Source: Pseudoneurospora amorphoporcata
Taxonomy: Eukaryota > Ascomycota > Sordariomycetes > Sordariales > Sordariaceae
Assembly: GCA_033297205.1 (NCBI GenBank)
Contig: MU859101.1
Coordinates: forward strand, 157,112 to 221,111
Direction: 5' to 3'
Length of the DNA stretch: 64,000 nucleotides
Part shown: one piece after another, positions 1 through 10,697 of the stretch
How the letters are laid out: each line of letters starts with the position of its first letter
How positions within the stretch are numbered: the first letter of the stretch is position 1
Program-made: the position numbers and the translations under genes
The notes under the pieces: generated by a model
Database searches by the model: none
What the model was told of the DNA's origin: nothing
Seen by the model: only the letters and a program-made list of their open reading frames with translations

Positions 1-1888
1 AGCTGTTGTCTACCTTCCAAGAGCACAGCGGGATCACCTCACCGGACAAATGACCCATACCTGTGGGCGCCATGGCGTTGATTGGCCTCCATTCACATGA
101 CGACCGCAAAGCACTGCCGCTGTCAGCTGTTTTGGTTGATCATTCTGTCCTGTCTTGAGATACGGTACTTGCCGGGCCTTGAAGCGTCCCAATCTCTCAG
201 CCTTCACGGGAATATCACGAGGCAACGGACATTGATTCGCAACTCCGTATTTGCCGTATTGCTGCATGTCGAGGATGTGCACTTTTCCTGGAATTTGGGG
301 GGAATGTGGTGGAGTCTTTCAATTCAAAGTCGCGGCCTCGCAGCATGAATGATCCCCAGCAGAAGCTGGGGGAGACGGTTGCTTCACAACCTGGCCAGTA
401 GTGTTGAGTTGTTGACTTTTATCGAAGGAGGCTTCGAAAGCACATCGTTGCATGCCTTGTACCTCCCCATACCGAGAGGGATCCCAACACTGGAAATCCG
501 GTTGTTGTTGGTGTTGAAAGGTTCGTGTACGGTGGGTGCATCCTCGCTCGCCTAGGTGTGAAAGCGTGAATATCGATCTGGTTCAAAGGATCGTTGGAGA
601 ATGGGATGCCTTCCTTCTCTCTTCCTTTCCTTCAACCACTTCTTACCATGACCCACCTGATGAAGCCATCGTCTGGTCTGGTCTTATCAATCGAACTGCC
701 TCCTGTCCATTCTGAACGAGCCAATCCAACGCTTGACTTTGTACGCAGAGACTACCAGCTGCGAGTCATGGATGAGCACCTCATCATATACGTGCTCTGA
801 TCAGCAGCTAGTGGCAGAATGTGATGCCTCCAACAAATGGCACTTACATAATTCCCACTTGCTTGCTTTAGGGTTCCGAAGACATTCGAGCATGTCTGTA
901 ATGTTGGATATGCTCAATACCACTCACATGTATCTCAACACCCATTCTCACTCTTATATGACCATTTACACGTCCATTTTTCACCTGAGTTACTACACTA
1001 GAAAGTGTACTAAACGGACCGGAAGGTTATGTCTAGCAAGGAAAAAAGAATATATAAACGCGGGGAATGCATCATCCACAATCCAATTCTGGGACAACTT
1101 TGGATGCCAAGGAACATGCACGGAAGTCGAAACAACCTCCCATCGAGTCCAACAAAAAGGGGAAGAAAGCAAACCGGATTCTCCGGATTAAAGCCTCCGG
1201 GACCAACCGAATCACATTGGAGCTGCAGAAATTGAGGCTGTTGATAAGAGAACCGTCCAAGAACCTGCATCAACTAAGAGTATGCAGATACACACACATG
1301 TGACCTCTCGACAGAAGAAGGGCTTCACGACGGCGATTCACGAGGCGATCGACGACGGCGATCGACGACAGCGATTCACGATCGCGGTTTAATGGCTTTG
1401 GAGCAGATTGGAGGGAGGAGTCGCGTTGGTATACACCCCATGCACAATGCAAAAAAAACGTTTGCAGATTTTGTTCTCATGCTTCAGGCAGGCACCTTAC
1501 ATGAGCAAGTGACTGACTGGACGTCAACTTGTTCTTTCCTTTTGTTTTTCGCGTCGAAGTATGTTTAGTTCAATTTTCGGGGGAAGCTGCAGCCGGCAGC
1601 AACTGCAGTACGTAAGGTACAAGGCTCAAGCTTGAGAATGGGAAGAGGCGCATGGGAATCTGTCTGGTTTCCCATCATGGAGAACAAGTTGGCAGGAGGC
1701 TCAATGTACCTTACTTATGTATGCATGTAGTTAAGAACGTGTTGGCAATCACATGTAGCATATGATTCGACTCTTTCCAAACAGCATCATCGTTTGTGAG
1801 ATTTCCCCGTATGGTACAGTACCAAATATCATGCACTTAACCAGCATATATGTAGATCAAAAAAAGAGCGTGCTTCCATTGTGAGATA

Positions 1889-2335
1889 CCGAGGTGTGTG
1901 AAAAATAGTCCGAACACACGGGCCACATGCTCACTTTGGTTCAACACCAGACTTTCATGTCTACCATTCTTAGCAAACCCTTCAACTGGATAGAAAATTG
2001 CTTTAGGGCACCAAAGGAATGGCTAAGAAAGCACGAAATCTGGGAGCTGGAGGATCTAAGAACATTAGCTAACGAAGGGTGGGCAAGGTTGAAACAATCT
2101 ACGATTAATAGGTGGGTGGAATCAATGCCACAGAGATGGAGGGATGTGGTTGCTGCAGATGGTTAATTAATGGCCTGGTAAATGCCAAAATGATCTAGAA
2201 GATCCCAGCTATATAGATATCTACTTTTTGTCTATTTTATAAAGGTTTTGCTAAGAATGGTAGACATGAAAGTCTGGTGTTGAACCAAAGTGAGCATGTG
2301 GCCCGTGTGTTCCGACTATTTTTCACACACCTCGG
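1889..2335 (+). mobile_element. Internally deleted Tc1/mariner-like element with ~95-bp terminal inverted repeats
   Basis: The sequence at 1889-1983 (starting CCGAGGTGTGTGAAAAATAG) recurs as a near-perfect reverse complement at about 2241-2335. Both arms abut TA dinucleotides, as expected for TA target-site duplication in the Tc1/mariner superfamily, although the right side has one extra base. Between the arms a short open frame (about 1981-2166, + strand) reads WIEN, then EWLRKHEIWELEDLRTL and VESMPQRW. This pattern resembles the last ~60 residues of Tc1-type transposases, after the DLNPIEN motif. The element is therefore a deletion derivative that kept its ends and the 3' end of the transposase gene. 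It cannot encode a functional transposase. Confidence 0.75.
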
Positions 2336-4135
2336 ATACCTATGGATTTGTGGCTCCGCCCTGAAGATGAAGATTAGACAGCACATTTTGGTCCACCGCA
2401 GAAATCCGGGGCCGTTTGTCTTCGGCTTGGTGGCTTCGAACAAAACCTTGTTGTGCAATTTGTAGGCTTTGATAAGCTCCATTTCATAGAGTGTCTTTAG
2501 GGGTTTGTCGAGGAAGTGCTGCGATGCTCGAGATGTTTACGCGTGCTTAGAATGCGAATAACCGAGGACGAACAAAGCCCACAGTTTTGGGGTACGTGCA
2601 TATGTATGCACATAGGGACTATGCATAATCAGATCACAGGGTATTTGGGCTCGCATCCAACTCCAACACAGCCAAAGCGAGCCACGCGCAGCAGTTCATA
2701 GTGGTAACCCAACGACAAACGGCGGCAGCAGCAGCAGCAACAGCAAAGAGCTTAGAGCCCTGCGGCTTGAAGCTGCTAGCACGATGGACGTAAATACCAG
2801 ACTGCCAGACTGCCAAGCCTTTTGCAGTGGGATCTTGTAAACAAGTCACGATCATGAAATTTGGAGTATGGAAGGGACCTTGGCGGGGCCATTGAGGGAA
2901 TTTGCATGGTGCAGGCCGGGCTGGGAGGGAAAGATGCAGGCAGACCTCTAGAAAAAGAGGGTCAGAAATCTGACGTCTTGAGTGAATTGTCATTCAGCTC
3001 ACGGCTGTGTTTTTCTGTCTTGGATGTTGTAGTTGGCTAACAGCCATTGGGTTGAGGAACGAGCTCCGGATCTGTCAAGTTTATCCCCGGGGCGATCGCG
3101 ATGGATGGATGGATGGATGACCGCAGCCCTGCTCTTCTCTGTACCCTGTGGAGTCGGTCGAGGACAGACAGTCCAAGGAGAAAGGGGGGATCGAGTTTGT
3201 GATTCCCCAATGTCATGAAAAATGGAATTGGCGGCGGCGCCGTGTTGCGTGCGTTGCCGAGACAACTTGGCTTTAATGCCACGGAGTCGGGTCTTACATA
3301 GTGCTGATAGTGTGTAGACTAATTCTTAGGCACTACACGTGTTGTTCGCCTGGAGTTACCAAAGAGGGCCGTTGTGGCTCCAGAATTGTGTTCATAGAAG
3401 CGGAGTCGCAAAAGGTTGTCAAGGAGCGCTTAAGTCGCAAATGGGTGTCGCACGAGACATTCAGGTTTTGTTGGTCAGTGGTCTAGAGGTTTGGTTGTCG
3501 TGAATGTGATGTCTTGGTTTGTTTGCCACCCTACCGGCGTACCCTCCATTTTAAGGTTTGCCCCTTTTGGACGGCCCGACCGGGCGGGCGACGACGACGT
3601 GGGAGTCGGAGGAAGGGCGGAGACTGAGAGAGTCGAGAATTTTGAAAGTTCGACAAACCTGATCCAGGTTGACCCCTTTTTCTGGTGTCGGTGCTGTCGG
3701 TGCGAATGCGAGTTTCCTTGGTTCTTCATAGCTTGACGACAAACCCTGTCATGAAGTTTTTCTTTCCCAAGAAATCCCCGAGATTTGATCGAAGCCGGTT
3801 TTGAGGAAAGCCGGGGCGTTTCTGCAACCTGTGCTTTTTTTTGTGCCGAAGAAAATATGATCGATGTGATAGGTAGTCTTCCGCATCCTACAGATCATGC
3901 TCCGGATGGGTGATGGGGAATGGAAAATCCAGGTTGCCGGCAGCAGCTGGGTGTGATAACGATATATCGATTTGGCTTAGATAGAGTTTTATGCCTCCAT
4001 CACGGTGAGACACAGTTCCTACCATACCATCCCGCCCGGCTCCTTCCCTGGGTACGATCTGCTGCGGACTGACGGCGTTGAAAAGCAGGAACCATAAAAG
4101 GAAGGAACCAGGGGAGAGGAGAATACAGCTAATAA

Positions 4136-4285
4136 TTCTCATTCAAATGGATTTATACCCCCCTCTTGCGACCAATCATGTAGCTTGCTGCGGCCTGCAT
4201 GCCCCGTTGAGGCGTTGCGTGACGGTCCTTCTGTGGATGTAATTGGCCAGTATAGTCTGGGGATAAATCCCATTTGAATGAGAAA
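4136..4285. repeat. Short inverted repeat (stem-loop, possible mini-element)
   Basis: The sequence TTCTCATTCAAATGG followed by ATTTAT at 4136-4162 recurs inverted at 4258-4285, with about 95 bp between. Arms are about 25 bp with one or two mismatches or indels. It could be a tiny foldback element or a regulatory hairpin; no target duplication is evident. Confidence 0.5.
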
Positions 4286-4898
4286 AAGCGGTATCATATT
4301 CATCGCAAACCCTCTACCGTCGACGCTCCTTCCCTCTCATAAAAACCGACTCCCGACTCTCATCTCCTAGAGTAGAGACTTGTGCATGATGAGTCCTCCA
4401 GCTCTCATCAAGTCTCTACCACCAGCCCTGCAATGAGCGAGCTAATCTGTTTCGGCAACCGCCTCAAGCATACGCTGCGCAGCTGCTGCAACGAGCAAAA
4501 GCACTGCAGAGCAACGCGTCCCGTCGCCACACAACCTGGTTTCCTGTTTTGTCAGCGGTGCCCCTGTTACTATTGACACGCAGCTGACAACAGTTTAACC
4601 AAGTTTTTCCAATGTACACTACGAAGTGAAGCATGGCGTGAGAACTAAAGGCTGTTGCGCCTTCAACTTGTCTATAGCTCAGAAGTAGCGCACTAACATT
4701 TTCTTGTCTCCCACCAATTTCTTAAAAGAAGTCGGACTCTCCCACCATTCTTTGAATCTGATTTGGCCTCTTTTACTCGCGGTCAGTCCACCTCTTTTGT
4801 TATTGCTGTGGCTGCCAACCCAGCGTGAGAGTGAGACAATGATGGACAGTGTGTGCTCATGCCACATCCTGGTTAGTAGTCCTGAAACCTGGATATCG

Positions 4899-5674
4899 TA
4901 ATCCGACTGTGTTTCGATTCCAATCCGACTATGCCCGTAGGGCCACCAAATTCAGCCAAGACCCCAAGCTTCCATGGCTCTTGTCTTTCGACAAACGGAA
5001 ACCAAAGGCGAAATCCAACACCGCGAGAACAGCATCTAAATGAACAGCTCCCTTGCCAACGCAAAAGACGCATAAGTTCTCTCACATTTCCCGCACATCC
5101 TCGAAACCAATTCTAACACCGAACTTGTGAAAGTGCAAATACCCACGTCTGACCTTCTCATGGTTCCCCGCACTCATGCTTGACCTCACCAATGCGAGTC
5201 GTTTTTGCACCTTCGGGGTTTATCCACTTGGGAGTTGCGTGCACGAACCATCAAAACCACACTGGCCATTTAAAGGCTCCAGTCACTGGAGCCCCAGTAA
5301 TCTGGTACAAGTGCCTTTTACAAAAATAAAGACATGGGCAAGTGCCGAACGAACACTCTTGCATCAAAAGTACGCAGGGCGTGTTCGGTGTATTTGTCAA
5401 CCGCCTTCCGGGCCAGAATCTACGCACTTTGCAGTTTGCAGATTTTGTATAGCAGAACAATTTCAACTCATGCCCAATCCTTTGCAATGTACGAGTTGTT
5501 TTGCCTTTGGGAGGCGGTTGCACCTCCAGAGCTCGAGGTACTCACCCAATTGGCATTTTTCTTAACAACCAATCCTAAACCCCCCCCAAGTCCCTGGGCG
5601 GCCCGACAAATGAATATCCTGTTGGTCGGACAAACTCCACACGGTTGGATTGGAATCCAAACACAGTCGGATTA
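4899..5674. mobile_element. Non-autonomous element bounded by ~30-bp inverted repeats, TA-flanked
   Basis: The sequence TAATCCGACTGTGTTT-GATTCCAATCC at 4899-4930 returns as its reverse complement at 5644-5674, with two mismatches over about 30 bp. Both ends are bordered by TA, fitting a Tc1/mariner-type insertion of about 0.77 kb. No transposase-like frame is visible inside. An alternative is a chance survival of two ends of an older, larger element. Confidence 0.5.
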
Positions 5675-6120
5675 TCTGGGCCGTTTCTCCAGCTAACACT
5701 GACAGTTCAACAGCTAATGAAAAAGCCGATGAGCTTTGGAATCAACAACAGGTCCATCTACATGCGATTGATGCGAACAAAAGCGTTAAGCTAAACTCTT
5801 TTCGGCTTTCTATCGATATCAACGTGGGGTCGTCAAAGCGTTTTGGCTAACAGGAATGATTCGATACATGCCCTGTTTTTGGCCCTTTCTCTGGGTGGAG
5901 AGTCCTCTTGTGGAGACCCACTCCGTGATAGAACGTCCTCCGTTGGTTGCACGTGTCGCAAATCTTGGCGCCCCAGTTGCCGGCTGTGTTGGAGCCCTTT
6001 CGTGCCCCGGGCGTTCCTCTTTCCAGCCTGTCTCTTGTCTGTCAATGGTCTCTGGCTGGGAAGAGTCGGGAGACTGACAAGGGAAGTTCTGGGAGTAAAT
6101 TGTGGGAATTCAGGTCGTTA

Positions 6121-7413
6121 ATAAGCCTGACGTCCCCCCCAAATTCCTGCACTTGGGCTCGGCTCCAGCCGTCAATCCTTACATGATCATCATACGATTC
6201 TGGCTTAAATCGTCCCACCCGTAAGCCCATCGCCCTTCCACTCCCGACACACTTTCCCTCTGCACATCACCTCAGCTCACCCAAACAATCCGACACTCTG
6301 TAGAGAGGGAGAGAGCGCGTGCGCGAGTGAGCCAGAGACCAGCGACCGACCGACCGAAGAATAGTCGATTCAAGTCGACCACTTGTCGATCTCACTTTCG
6401 AAACCCCGAAACGCGGTCCAAGCTCCCTGACAGCCCAGCCTGAGCCTGACCTGACTGCCTCCCGTCCAGGACCCGGCAACAATCCATCCATCCATCACTC
6501 ATCTAACCATCACCCATTAACTTTCATCGCTTCCGCTTCATCATTGGCCCACCTCGTCAAAGAGAAGCCAAGAAACAGGGAAAAGGACGAAGTGTTTCCA
6601 AGACTCGGAAACGAAACCAAAAAGTGACAGAGGAGGGAGAAAAAAGGTCGAGGTACCCCACTCTATTCGGCGACTTGTCCTTCTCGACGAAAGGCTGTCG
6701 TCGTGAATTTAGAGTTGGAGTAAAAGTGTATAGTGTTTTGTGTCGACTGACTTCACAGACCGACTGCCATCGTCCAAGTCGCAATTGTGTAGTGCGACAA
6801 GAAACGGTTATTGTTTTTTTTTTTTTCTTTAATTGTCTTTTTTTTTTCCTTTGCTGCATACAATCTCGGGCATTGGAAGCAAGCAGGTTGGTTGCGGCTG
6901 CAGTGCGGATAACGGAGCGGACCAGCACACGCAAGGTCGCTCTTTCTTTTCAACGCAGGGCAGTTTCAAAAATACGCGGGAAATTGGATTTTGGTTTGGT
7001 TTTGTCTTCCAATCAGGGAATTTTCACGATCCCCAATTCTTGAAGCAGGAACAGGCGCACTTTCCCGCTCAGCATCGCAATCTTCAAACAATTGCAGGAA
7101 AGGGTGAGAACAGTCGGGTATCGCCCATTATCGGCCCCTACCGGGAAAAAAAAAAGAGAGAGACGAGGACTGGAGACGACCGAGCGCATACGCCACCCGC
7201 TTTCATCAGTCCAGTACCTTGCGCCTTGCCAAACACACCACGCAAGGACGGGAAGGGCTCGATTCACAGCCCGCCTGCATGCAACAGCCCATCATTGTAC
7301 AATTCTGAACTGAGGGGTCTGGGGTTCGGCAATCAAACCGATCCAGCATCAGCCAGCATTATTACCGAATACCAGCATCCGGCCGCACTGCCCGTCGTGC
7401 ATCCAAAGCAAAA
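6121..7413 (+). promoter_or_regulatory. sah-2 promoter and long 5' leader region
   Basis: About 1.3 kb upstream of the sah-2 ATG is rich in purine and pyrimidine tracts, including T-runs at 6813-6848 and an A-run at 7144-7153. It holds no separate gene. A long open frame in another phase begins at 6833 and runs past the sah-2 start to 7513. If the transcript starts upstream of 6833 this would be an overlapping upstream ORF. The transcription start cannot be read from sequence. Confidence 0.4.
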
Positions 7414-10400
7414 ATGGCCGATCCCGATGCTGACTCGCCCGGCGGCCTGTTCCAAGGAGGTCTGGACAACTTCGACATCAGCACCCCGTTGCAGCTGGGC
7501 GAGCCCACGCTAGCACACCACGGCTCCCTGAATGGTAACGTTAACGACGCCGTCACAACCCCCGATCCCACCTCCCAAAGAGGAACCTCCATCCCTTCCT
7601 CCCTGGCCGACACTACGAGAGCCTCAACCGGTGGGCCGACTCAGCACAACTCTCCCCCGATAGGCCACCACCAGCATCCCAATGCCTTCAACGGTAACGG
7701 TATCAGCCCTCAGCAGCAGTACCAACAACAGCAGCAACAGCAGCAGGCCTTCGACTTCACCCAAGACAACATCGCCAACTGGGCCCTTGGCGACTCTCCT
7801 CCGTTGGACCCCGGCTCCGACTTCAACTTTGGCCCTGTGCCGCACGGCCTAAACATTCCTCAGAGCTGGGATCTCCCCGTCCACTTTGGCCTCCCGCAAC
7901 AGGGACAGCAACAGCAGCAGCAACAACAAGGCCAATTCTATCCCGACACGACCGGTGCTGGCATCGATCCCGGCATCTATGCCGCTGCCCTTTCCATCCC
8001 TTCGCCTCAGGGACACTCGGCCGAACCCATCTCCTTCCGCACCAACATCAACCCCAACATCCGCAACAAGTTGACTCCAGCCCAGCAAGAGAGGCTCAAG
8101 ACCATCGCCATGCCGCCCCATCTCCAATACCACTCGCCCAAGAGCGCCGGCAGCCCCGACTCGAATGCCAGCATGGGCCACGATAAGGGCTCCATGTCAT
8201 CACCAGACGGCCTCGAGCCATCGAAGCTGAATAGTAGGAAACGAAAGTCTTCTGCCGAGGTCGACGAGGATGACGATGACGATGACATGGACGGACACCA
8301 GCCAGTAAAGAAGACGGCGCACAACATGATTGAGAAGAGGTACAGGACCAATCTGAATGACAAGATAGCGGCGTTGAGAGATAGCGTACCTGCTTTGAGA
8401 ATAATGTCAAAGAGTGCTAGAGGAGAAGATACAACGGAAGACAGAGAGGAATTGCACGGATTGACTCCAGCTCACAAGTTAAATAAAGCTACGGTATGTG
8501 CTCCCGTTACCCTGCGTCATGCACGCTCCGGGGACATGCTACTGACATGTGGACTTTCCAGGTTTTGAGCAAAGCGACGGAATACATCAGGCATTTGGAG
8601 AAGCGAAATAGCCGGTTGATTGAGGAGAAAACCCGTATGGAGGGCCGCATTGCCGCATTCGAGAAGCTATTCATGGCCGGTGCGATGACCGGCATGACCA
8701 ACCCTATGCAAGCTCCGCCTACGCCAATTCAGTACCCTCAGGACGTCGCAGCGTTCATGAGCACTCCGATGCACACGCCCCGGGGTCCGGATCCTCCGGG
8801 GTTGATCCCGATACCGGACGACATGAAGCGCATCTTGTCGGCTCAACAAATGAACGCCGGACGGCCGTATCCAGTAGGCCCACCGGCCATGCAGCCGGGA
8901 TTCGTCCCAAACCCGGGCGTCATTCGCAGACAACAAATACAACAGCAGCAGCAGCAACACCAGATGCAGGGGCGGTGGAATCCTTATCTCGGCAAGATGA
9001 TGGTTGGTTCGCTGGCCGGATTGATGCTCGTCGAGGCTTTCATGGAGGACGAAACCAGCAACGAAACGACCGAGGGACGTGGTCTTTACGCTCTGCCGCT
9101 GCGTCTTATCGGATCCTTTATTCGGTCATCGCATCTCAGTGTCGGTGGTTATTACATCTCCGCCATTGAAATTATGGCCAAGCTCAAGCTTCTGCTGCTT
9201 GGTGCTCTCCTCGTATGGACAATTCTCCCCGACAACTTTTTCGACGCGCCCAAGTCGGAGAAGCCAAAAGGCCCCACTACTGCGGTGGAGGCCGTGCCCT
9301 CGCTCGCCTCGCCAATTCATGTCAGGAGACAAGCCTGGCTCACGGCCATTCAGACTGTTTGGGTACCACGACACAACTTTTTGCTTGAAGCTGCTGCGTT
9401 GTTACTCAAGACGCTCAAGTTCACTCTTCGCAATGTGTTTGGTGATCGGACCTATCTGTGGATGGCGGGACTCAGCGAGGAACAAGAGGCTGCGCGTGTT
9501 AAGGCCTGGACAATTGCGTTGGATGCCCAGCTTGCCGGCGGTGACGTCGAGATCAATAGGAGCCGTCTCACTCTCACGCTGCTCGCTTCAGGGACCCTCC
9601 CGGAAACTCCCCTTCGTTTGATGCTCAAGGCACTTCACACTCGGGTCTTGCTTTGGCAGTTCAGCGGCAAATTCTCGCTTGCTAACATTCCTGCAGCGAA
9701 GATTGCGAGGTCAAGATGGAACGAGGCCAGACAGCTCAACCTCATCCTTCAGAGAACCTCTACTAATCCTGAAGATGTCCTTCCCGAGCACCTGGCCACT
9801 CTGCTGGAGCAGGATTGTGATGTCGTTCTCAACAATAGCATCGTCCAGAGAGCGCACAATCTCGCCTTCAACCGCCCCACGACGTTCAACCTGGTGGATC
9901 AAACCGACGACGGCATGAACATTGTCGTTGAAGACCCCGCTGTTCGCTCGCCCATGGACGCCGTCGCTGCGTGGTACTCCAGTTCTATCCTCCAGCGTGT
10001 CCTTCTCTCCAGCCTCGCCAAAGCCCAGGACGGCGAGACCGAAGCCACCAAGGAAACCATCGACGAGATCGCCCTCGCCGTCAAGATCGCCCCCATCGGT
10101 TCCAATGCCTACCTCCGTGCCCTCGTCGCCCGTGCCGTCCTCGTCTCCGAGAAGCGTGGTGTTAGCATCGCCACCGCCCTCAAGGCCTCCGATCCCTCGC
10201 TCAACCCCGACAAGCACCCCGAATACGGCCGTGGCGTTCCCCCGCTCATCGACTCCCCCATGGCTCAAATCGTTCCCGACCACGACGCCCTCATGACCCT
10301 TCAATTCGCCATGCGGATCGCCCACCTCCAGAAGTCCGCCAACCCGCCCAAGCACGCGATCGAGTTCATCAACTCGATTCTCCCCGATGGCACGGACCAG

Positions 10401-10697
10401 CCCAAGCACGAAGGTATGTCCCTTTTGGCGTGCACGGCGGCTTATCACTTGATGGAGTTGCTCGAGAGGCACACGGTCTGCAGGGAGCAATGCTCTGGCG
10501 CTTTGGAGAGACTTGCTGGTGCCCTCAGGATCTGGGTTGGAAGCTCGCAGGGTGAAAAAGTTGGCTTGGATACGAAGATGAGGCAGAAGATGATTGCCAG
10601 GTGTTTGTCGATTAAAATGTCGTTGATGGGCATGGAGAATGAATCCGGGTATGGGAGCATGAGTGAATGTGAGGAGAGGGCGGAAGGTGGCTGTTAG
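7414..10697 (+). CDS. sah-2: SREBP-type bHLH transcription factor (SAH-2)
   Basis: Two exons, 7414-8493 and 8562-10697, give 1071 residues. The intron splits the bHLH domain between HKLNKAT and VLSKATEYIRHLEKRN. The basic region reads HNMIEKRYR (residues 303-311). The Tyr at 310, where most bHLH proteins have Arg, is the hallmark of sterol regulatory element binding proteins. After poly-Q and Pro-rich stretches the C-terminal half has two hydrophobic segments at about 505-523 and 566-585, then a long helical region like the SREBP C-terminal domain. Family knowledge: such proteins sit in the ER membrane and are cleaved (Dsc pathway in fungi) to release the N-terminal factor for sterol and hypoxia responses. 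The Neurospora homologue next to qde-2 is sah-2 (short aerial hyphae), also linked to cellulase secretion. The start has a good context (AAAAATGGCC). Confidence 0.9.

Larger units (their letters stand above)
1..6120. other. Gene-free region with fossil elements
   Basis: No reading frame here looks like a conserved protein apart from the transposase tail at 1981-2166. The stretch contains three inverted-repeat structures listed separately (1889-2335, 4136-4285, 4899-5674), a short GGAT tetranucleotide run near 3103-3119, a CAG-rich run near 2715-2745 and a small GGCGATC/GACGAC minisatellite at about 1330-1390. A TATATAAA box occurs at about 1050 but no convincing coding region follows it. I see no tRNA or 5S rRNA gene. 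Confidence 0.6.
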
